Below are positions 47,935 through 52,316 of a stretch of 52,316 bases of DNA, piece by piece. The notes beneath the pieces were generated by a model. The model made no database searches. It was not told the origin of the DNA and was given only the letters and a program-made list of their open reading frames with translations. The first letter of the stretch is position 1; every line of letters begins with the position of its first letter. This DNA is from Actinomadura alba. Its GTDB lineage: Bacteria > Actinomycetota > Actinomycetes > Streptosporangiales > Streptosporangiaceae. Made by a program: the position numbers and the translations under genes. The stretch is taken from the NCBI RefSeq assembly GCF_014323705.1, contig NZ_JABVEC010000046.1, forward strand, positions 1 through 52,316, in the 5' to 3' direction.

Positions 47935-50900
47935 TCACAGCGCGCCGAGGCCCCGTACGGCGGCGGCCTCGGTGCCGTTGCCGATGCGTACGAACAGCGT
48001 GTGCGCCCGTCTGCGCGTGCGCTCGGCGGCAGTGTGCTGCCCGTTGGCGTACATGCTCTCCGCCATGGCCTTGAGCGTCATGGCCTGTTCGAGGGTGTTG
48101 CGCAGCCGGAGGAAGGCGCGCTCGGCGCGGATGAAGTGCGGTACCGCCAGCGCGGGACGGTTCTCGACATGGTGCAACCGGCCGAGCAGGCGGTGTGCGG
48201 CCCCCCGGCCGAACAGGATCACGTGCTCGTCGAACACCGCGAGGGCCTTCTCGGTCTGCGCACGAGCGCTGGTGAGGCGCCCTGCCTGGAGATGGAGTTC
48301 GCCGTGCGACAGCAGCAGGTAGGCCTCCAGCAGCCGTTCGCCCCGGCGCCGGCAGACGTCGATCCCCTCCCGTACCCGTTCGGAGATCCGTGCCGAGTCG
48401 GTCTCGCCGTGGCACGCGGCCGCCATCTCCCAGAGCGCGAGGACCCGGTCGTGAGCGGTGCCCGCGTCGGCGGCCATGTCGAGACAGCGCTCCGCGCACC
48501 GAATGGCGTCCGGATAGCGCCCCTGCTCGCGGTGGGCCAGCGCCCGCATGTACCAAAGGCGGGTCTGGCCGAGCTCGTATCCGATGCCCTCGGCCTTGTC
48601 CATGGCCGCGTCCGCCATCGCCAGGACATCGTCGAGCGGGCGACCGCCACGGAGCGAGAAGACGAACATGCCCAGCATGTCTACCTCGCCGTGCCTCAGG
48701 CCCGACTCGCGGAACGTCCGCAGGGCCGCCGCGATGCGCGCTGGGACCGTTCCAGGTCCGGCCTTGACGCCGGTCATGCGCAGACAGCTGAGGTTGCGCA
48801 CCATGACGGCCTCGCCGAGGCGGTCGCCGGCCAGCATGCAGGCGCGGCGCGCGACCTCATGGGTGTGCGACCAGTCCTCGTACAGACCGCGGAACGCGTA
48901 GTAGCTGAGCGAGCGCGCCGCCAGTTCCCACGCCAGGTCGGTGAACCCGGCCGCGGCGGCCTGCGCGACGCAGGCGGCGAGAGCCGCGCGCTCGCTGTCG
49001 AACCAGTTGAGGCAGTCGGCCGTCGCGACCGGCTCGATCGGGGGGTACGGCGGCCGACGGCGGGCCGGGCCGTCGATGTCGGCGGCCACGCGCTCGGGCA
49101 GCCCGCGGTCCGCCGCCTCGGCCAGCGCCAGCCACGCCCCGAGTGCGCGGCCGACCGCCGCCGCGCACTCGGCCGAGCCGTCCTCGGCCTCGGCGCGCTC
49201 TCGTGCGTACAGCCGCACCAGGTCGTGGAAGCGGTAGCGGAAGTTGCCGCAGGCGTCGGTGCCGACACAGACCAGGAGCAGCGCGTCCATGAGCGCGTCG
49301 AGCAGGGCCTCGGCCTCGTCAGTGGCGATGTCGAGCAGCGCCGCACAGACCCATACCGGAAAGTCGGGTACATCGAGCAGCCCGAGCAGCCGGAACGCGC
49401 GCCTCGCCGGGGCGTCGAGCGTCCGGTAGCTCATGGTCAGGCTCGCCCGGACGGTGAGGTCTCCGGCGGAGAGTTCGTCGAGCCGCCGCCGTTCCAGGCG
49501 CAGACGGTCCGCGAGGTGTGCGAGGCTCCACCGCTCCCGCGCCGCGAGCCGCGCCCCGGCTATCCGTACGGCCAGCGGCAGGCCGCCGCACAGATCCACG
49601 ATCTCCCTGGCCGCGTCGGGTTCGGACAGCACCCGCTTGTGCCCGATCATCCGGCGGAGCAGTGCAAGCGCGGTCTCTGCGTCGAACGCCGTGAGCTGCA
49701 TGGTGTGGGCGCTGAGTCCGGGCAACCTGCGGCGGCCGTTGACGAGTACGGCACAGCCGCTGCCGCCGGGCAGCAGGGGCCGGATCTGCCGTTCGTCGGC
49801 GGCGTTGTCGAGCACCATGAGGACGCGCCGGTCGGCGACCAGGCTCCGGAGCCGCTCCGCGCGCTCCGCCACGCTCTTGGGCAGCGCCCGGCCGTCGACC
49901 CCGAGTGCGGTCAGGAACCGCCCGAGCACCTCGCCGGGATCGGCCGGAAGCGCCTCGGCCCCCTGCAGATCGACGTACATCTGGCCGTCGGGGAAGGCCG
50001 TCCTGACCCGGTGCGCCACGTGCGTGACGAGGGTGGTCTTGCCGATCCCGCCCTCGCCGACGACCAGTGCCGTCGCCATTGAGCGGCCGTCGCCCGCGAG
50101 CAGTTTCACCAGCCGCTCCACCTGCTCGCCGCGGCCGACGAAGTCCACGATGTCGGGCGGCAGAAGGCACGGAGCCGACGGGGTCGCGACGATGATCTCG
50201 CGGTCGCGGGCGAGGATCGCCAGGTGCGCCTGCTGTACCTCCGTGCTCGGGCTCACCCCGAGGTTCTCGGTGAGCCTGGTGCGCAGGGACTCATAGCGCG
50301 CGAGGGCCTCCGCCGGCCGTTCGCACGCCGCCAGCAGCTTCAGCAGCCACGCGTGCACGGGTTCGTCGAGCGGGGCCGCGGCGGCCATCGCGTCGAGGGG
50401 CCCGAGGGCCTCGTGCGGCCGGCCCTCCGCCAGCGCCGTCTCGGCGAACGCCAGGAAGGTGGCGCGAACCTCTTCGTGGGCACTGCGCAGCAGCCGGTCG
50501 CCCAAGGCCAGATGGGGGAGGTCGGCGAGGACGGGGCCCCGTGACAACTCCACGGCCCGCTCCAGGAGCCGCCGGCGCTCGGCCGGGGCGGCGCCCTCGG
50601 CCTCGGCGGTCAGCAGCCGGAACCGTGACATGTCCACGGCCAACGGATCCACGGACAGGCGGTAGCCGGACGCGTCGTGATCGACGCTGATCAGGCCGGG
50701 CTCGCCGGCGGTGAACTCGGTGAGCCACTCCCGGAGGCGGGAGATGCCGACCTGCACGGTGCCGCGGCCGGTACGGGAGCCGCGCGCCGACCACACCAGG
50801 TCGAGCATTCGCTCCGCGGACAGCGCTTGCGGCTGGGCGAGCAGCAGGACGCCCAGCAGCCCCCGCATGATCTTTGACCGGGGCAGGTCGATCGGCCGGC

Positions 50901-50958
50901 CGTGCTTCTCTGCGACCAGAGGCCCAAGTACACCGAAACGAAGTCGCGGCTCGTTCAT
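47935..50958 (-). CDS. Large SARP-type regulator (BTAD, NB-ARC and TPR domains)
   Basis: 1007 aa, ATG at 50958 with GGGGAGGGG upstream. AfsR/DnrI-like layout: OmpR-type winged helix (about 5-100), bacterial transcriptional activation domain (about 108-250, PLAVDMSRFRLLTAEAEG, LRTRLTENLGVSPSTEVQ), NB-ARC ATPase with Walker A GEGGIGKTT (301-309) and Walker B-like RVLMVLDNAAD, then TPR-like helical repeats to the C-terminus. Large SARPs activate secondary-metabolite or secreted-enzyme genes by binding direct heptamer repeats upstream of -10 boxes. No biosynthetic cluster is visible; the divergent M23 peptidase region is the nearest candidate target. Confidence 0.93.
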   Translation of the reverse strand: MNEPRLRFGVLGPLVAEKHGRPIDLPRSKIMRGLLGVLLLAQPQALSAERMLDLVWSARGSRTGRGTVQVGISRLREWLTEFTAGEPGLISVDHDASGYRLSVDPLAVDMSRFRLLTAEAEGAAPAERRRLLERAVELSRGPVLADLPHLALGDRLLRSAHEEVRATFLAFAETALAEGRPHEALGPLDAMAAAAPLDEPVHAWLLKLLAACERPAEALARYESLRTRLTENLGVSPSTEVQQAHLAILARDREIIVATPSAPCLLPPDIVDFVGRGEQVERLVKLLAGDGRSMATALVVGEGGIGKTTLVTHVAHRVRTAFPDGQMYVDLQGAEALPADPGEVLGRFLTALGVDGRALPKSVAERAERLRSLVADRRVLMVLDNAADERQIRPLLPGGSGCAVLVNGRRRLPGLSAHTMQLTAFDAETALALLRRMIGHKRVLSEPDAAREIVDLCGGLPLAVRIAGARLAARERWSLAHLADRLRLERRRLDELSAGDLTVRASLTMSYRTLDAPARRAFRLLGLLDVPDFPVWVCAALLDIATDEAEALLDALMDALLLVCVGTDACGNFRYRFHDLVRLYARERAEAEDGSAECAAAVGRALGAWLALAEAADRGLPERVAADIDGPARRRPPYPPIEPVATADCLNWFDSERAALAACVAQAAAAGFTDLAWELAARSLSYYAFRGLYEDWSHTHEVARRACMLAGDRLGEAVMVRNLSCLRMTGVKAGPGTVPARIAAALRTFRESGLRHGEVDMLGMFVFSLRGGRPLDDVLAMADAAMDKAEGIGYELGQTRLWYMRALAHREQGRYPDAIRCAERCLDMAADAGTAHDRVLALWEMAAACHGETDSARISERVREGIDVCRRRGERLLEAYLLLSHGELHLQAGRLTSARAQTEKALAVFDEHVILFGRGAAHRLLGRLHHVENRPALAVPHFIRAERAFLRLRNTLEQAMTLKAMAESMYANGQHTAAERTRRRAHTLFVRIGNGTEAAAVRGLGAL

Positions 50959-51116
50959 GTGTCCCCTCCCCGTTCCGTACCCGAGCGCCGGTCGATCGGC
51001 GCTCGAGCCGGTACGGCGGTGATGAAAGGCGAGCGGCCCGAGAGGAAGAGTGCGTCACATGATTGCGGAGGTGCAAGTCAACGGAATCAGGGTGCGAGCT
51101 AAGAGCCGGCCCGTCC

Positions 51117-51167
51117 TACGCTCTGCGCGCTGATGCACTACTGCAGGGTGACACACCGGTTCTGGAC
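51117..51167 (+). promoter_or_regulatory. Duplicated promoter-like segment, copy A
   Basis: Begins TACGCT, then shares CGCTGA, AGGGTG, CACAC and CGGTTC blocks in the same order and spacing with copy B 183 bp downstream. TACGCT fits a TANNNT -10 box. Confidence 0.5.
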
Positions 51168-51273
51168 GCGCGACCCGCACGCCCACCTTTCTCGCGGCGG
51201 ATCCCGCAAAACCGTGATGCGCGGGCCGGGTAGAGCGTTTCGTGGAAGGCGAAATCGCAGGTCACCGCAGTGT

Positions 51274-51351
51274 GTAAGCGATTTGCAAGGAGCGCTACTT
51301 ACGCTTTGTCCGCTGACACCTTCTCGTAGGGTGCCACACCCGGTTCCGCAC
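51274..51351 (+). promoter_or_regulatory. Duplicated promoter-like segment, copy B, with SARP-like upstream repeats
   Basis: TACGCT at 51300-51305 starts the copy (to 51351). Upstream, GTAAGCG (51274-51280) and GCAAGGA (51285-51291) are similar heptamers at 11-bp spacing, the second ending 8 bp before the -10-like hexamer. That is the architecture of SARP-activated promoters. The heptamers match each other at only about half of the positions, so this is suggestive. Confidence 0.4.
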
Positions 51352-51430
51352 CACGACATCCCTGGTTCGTCAGTGGGACGGCCGGATCCGTTCCCATCGC
51401 ATGGGATGGCACAGGAGAAAGGGAACACAG

Positions 51431-51674
51431 ATGCACCGATGCGTCGAACGGCTCGTGAAGTCGGTTCGTGGGAGGGGTCGGCCGTCAGTCGATGACGGCG
51501 ATTATGGCGGCGGATGTGAATGGTGATGACCGGGTGGATCTGATCGCTCGTGCGGCGAATGGTGATCTGTTCGCGTATCCGCATAGTGCGACGGATGTCA
51601 TTGGTACGGGAATGTGGGCCGGCGGCCGGGTCCTGGTGGGCATCGGCCAGCAGTCGATGACAGCTATCTTCTGA
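51431..51674 (+). pseudogene. Frameshifted remnant of an M23-peptidase/VCBS-repeat gene
   Basis: An ATG at 51431 opens a 5' end nearly identical to that of the next gene (GTCGAACGG...CGTGGGAGGGG), but after about 16 codons the frame is lost and stops. In another frame, 51468-51674 encodes one VCBS/FG-GAP-type unit (SMTAIMAADVNGDDRVDLIA, LFAYPHS, then a second QQSMTAIF and stop). It looks like a gene whose middle was deleted, joining the start to the last repeat out of frame. Codons favour G and T in third positions, unlike most of the window. Confidence 0.7.
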
Positions 51675-51689
51675 AGAGAGGTACGCCCG

Positions 51690-52316
51690 ATGAGTCCATT
51701 CGTCGAACGGTTCGTGAGGTCGATTCGTGGGAGGGGTGTGAGGTCCTTCGTCGCGGGTGCGGCGGGGATTGTGGTGGCCGGTGGTCTGGTGACGGTGTTG
51801 TCGTCGCCGGCGAGTGCGGCGGGGCCGCGGCCGGCGTTTCAGTTGCCGTTCCCTTGTGGGCAGAAATGGCGGCTGGATACGTGGGCTCATGCTCCGGCGC
51901 TGGACATGGTGAAAGAGCCTGATCAGGTCGGGACGGAGGGCGCGCTGCTGGTGGCTCCGGCGGCGGGGCGGGTGAATCAGTCGTTCTACCATTCCAACGC
52001 CGGGAACATGATTCAGATCGATCACGGTGGTGGGTGGTTCACGACCTACATCCATCTGCAGTCGCGGGCGGTCGGCGTGGGCGCCAACGTGGCGCAGGGA
52101 GCGACGATCGGGCGGGTCGGCAAGACAGGGCCGACCTCCAACGGCCATCCGCATCTGCACATGGAGCAGGCCATCGACGCCGACAACAACGGCAGCGCCA
52201 CCTGGGGAGCCGAGGGCACCGAACGGGTGGCCGCCGTCTTCAATGGGGTGAACTACGGCACGACTGACGGCATGACCTGGCGCAATGTCACCAGCAACAA
52301 CGGCTGCGCTCCGCCT
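51690..52316 (+). CDS. Secreted M23-family metallopeptidase, N-terminal part (runs off window)
   Basis: 209 codons, open at the right edge; start ATG 51690 with GAAGAGAGG upstream. Signal peptide (about 1-43, VAGAAGIVVAGGLVTVLSSP, cleavage near ASA-A). The peptidase region has H67-x4-D72 (AHAPALDM) and H155-x-H157 (HPHLHME) as zinc ligands, plus YIHL and VGKTG. It should cut peptidoglycan cross-links outside the cell. Homologues in actinomycetes often carry C-terminal VCBS repeats like those in the adjacent pseudogene; any such repeats lie beyond the window. Codons up to about residue 100 are G/T-ending, then become C/G-ending. Confidence 0.88.
   Translation, partial: MSPFVERFVRSIRGRGVRSFVAGAAGIVVAGGLVTVLSSPASAAGPRPAFQLPFPCGQKWRLDTWAHAPALDMVKEPDQVGTEGALLVAPAAGRVNQSFYHSNAGNMIQIDHGGGWFTTYIHLQSRAVGVGANVAQGATIGRVGKTGPTSNGHPHLHMEQAIDADNNGSATWGAEGTERVAAVFNGVNYGTTDGMTWRNVTSNNGCAPP

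Larger units (their letters stand above)
50959..51430. other. Long divergent control region between SARP and peptidase genes
   Basis: About 470 bp without a gene. It contains two related ~51-bp promoter-like copies (listed separately), an inverted repeat TTTCG-N7-CGAAA at about 51239-51255, and the SARP ribosome site at its left end. Nothing codes convincingly on either strand. Confidence 0.5.

Overview
This window is high-GC actinobacterial chromosome. Strong C/G third-position bias, a sigE-rseA-htrA-tatB / mrp / mgtE-like block in the order known from mycobacteria and other actinomycetes, a DUF5753/DUF397 pair, a DUF222 (13E12-type) protein, a large SARP regulator and an ECF41 sigma factor all point to a filamentous actinomycete. 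Streptosporangiales/Thermomonosporaceae-like is my guess from gene content; the genus cannot be fixed from the sequence alone.

Region 1 (1-9.7 kb) is accessory and resistance-rich. It holds the start of a DUF222/HNH protein running off the left edge, an AT-rich spacer, the tail of a decayed IS5-type transposase, a lipoprotein class A beta-lactamase overlapping an MFS exporter gene, a small membrane protein, a nucleotidyltransferase, an XRE-DUF5753/DUF397 pair (the DUF397 gene has an internal 60-bp tandem duplication), and a divergent TetR / VOC - UvrA-like (DrrC-type) cassette with two palindromes between the divergent genes. A 15-bp perfect inverted repeat closes this region.

Region 2 (9.7-18.1 kb) holds a DUF4132 giant protein, an exported Ser/Gly/Thr-rich anchored protein, and an unusual gene with four SseB-like modules plus an unrecognised C-terminal domain, which overlaps a 122-aa partner gene by 4 bp. 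A small lipoprotein follows, preceded by an orphan LacI-type operator. Region 3 (18.1-25.7 kb) looks like a catabolic locus: FAH/hydratase-family enzyme, IclR regulator, YdiJ-like FAD/Fe-S dehydrogenase, class V aminotransferase, and a divergent MatC-type dicarboxylate permease.

Region 4 (25.7-44 kb) is conserved core: bifunctional penicillin-binding protein, tandem FKBP, HrpA helicase, O-methyltransferase (apparently starting at a non-canonical ATC), the sigE-rseA-rseB-htrA-tatB envelope-stress module, Mrp Fe-S carrier, a DUF1003 protein overlapping a soluble MgtE-N/CBS protein, and an ECF41 sigma factor with a textbook TGTCACA-N16-CGTC promoter.

Region 5 (44-52.3 kb) holds a CitE-like lyase and a CPBP protease (both apparently leaderless), an acyl-CoA dehydrogenase, a 1007-aa SARP/NB-ARC/TPR regulator, and, divergent from it, a duplicated promoter-like segment, a frameshifted VCBS/FG-GAP pseudogene and an M23 peptidase running off the right edge. 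The M23 gene and pseudogene share a duplicated 5' end and use codons unlike the rest of the window. No rRNA, tRNA, CRISPR array or intact IS was recognised.
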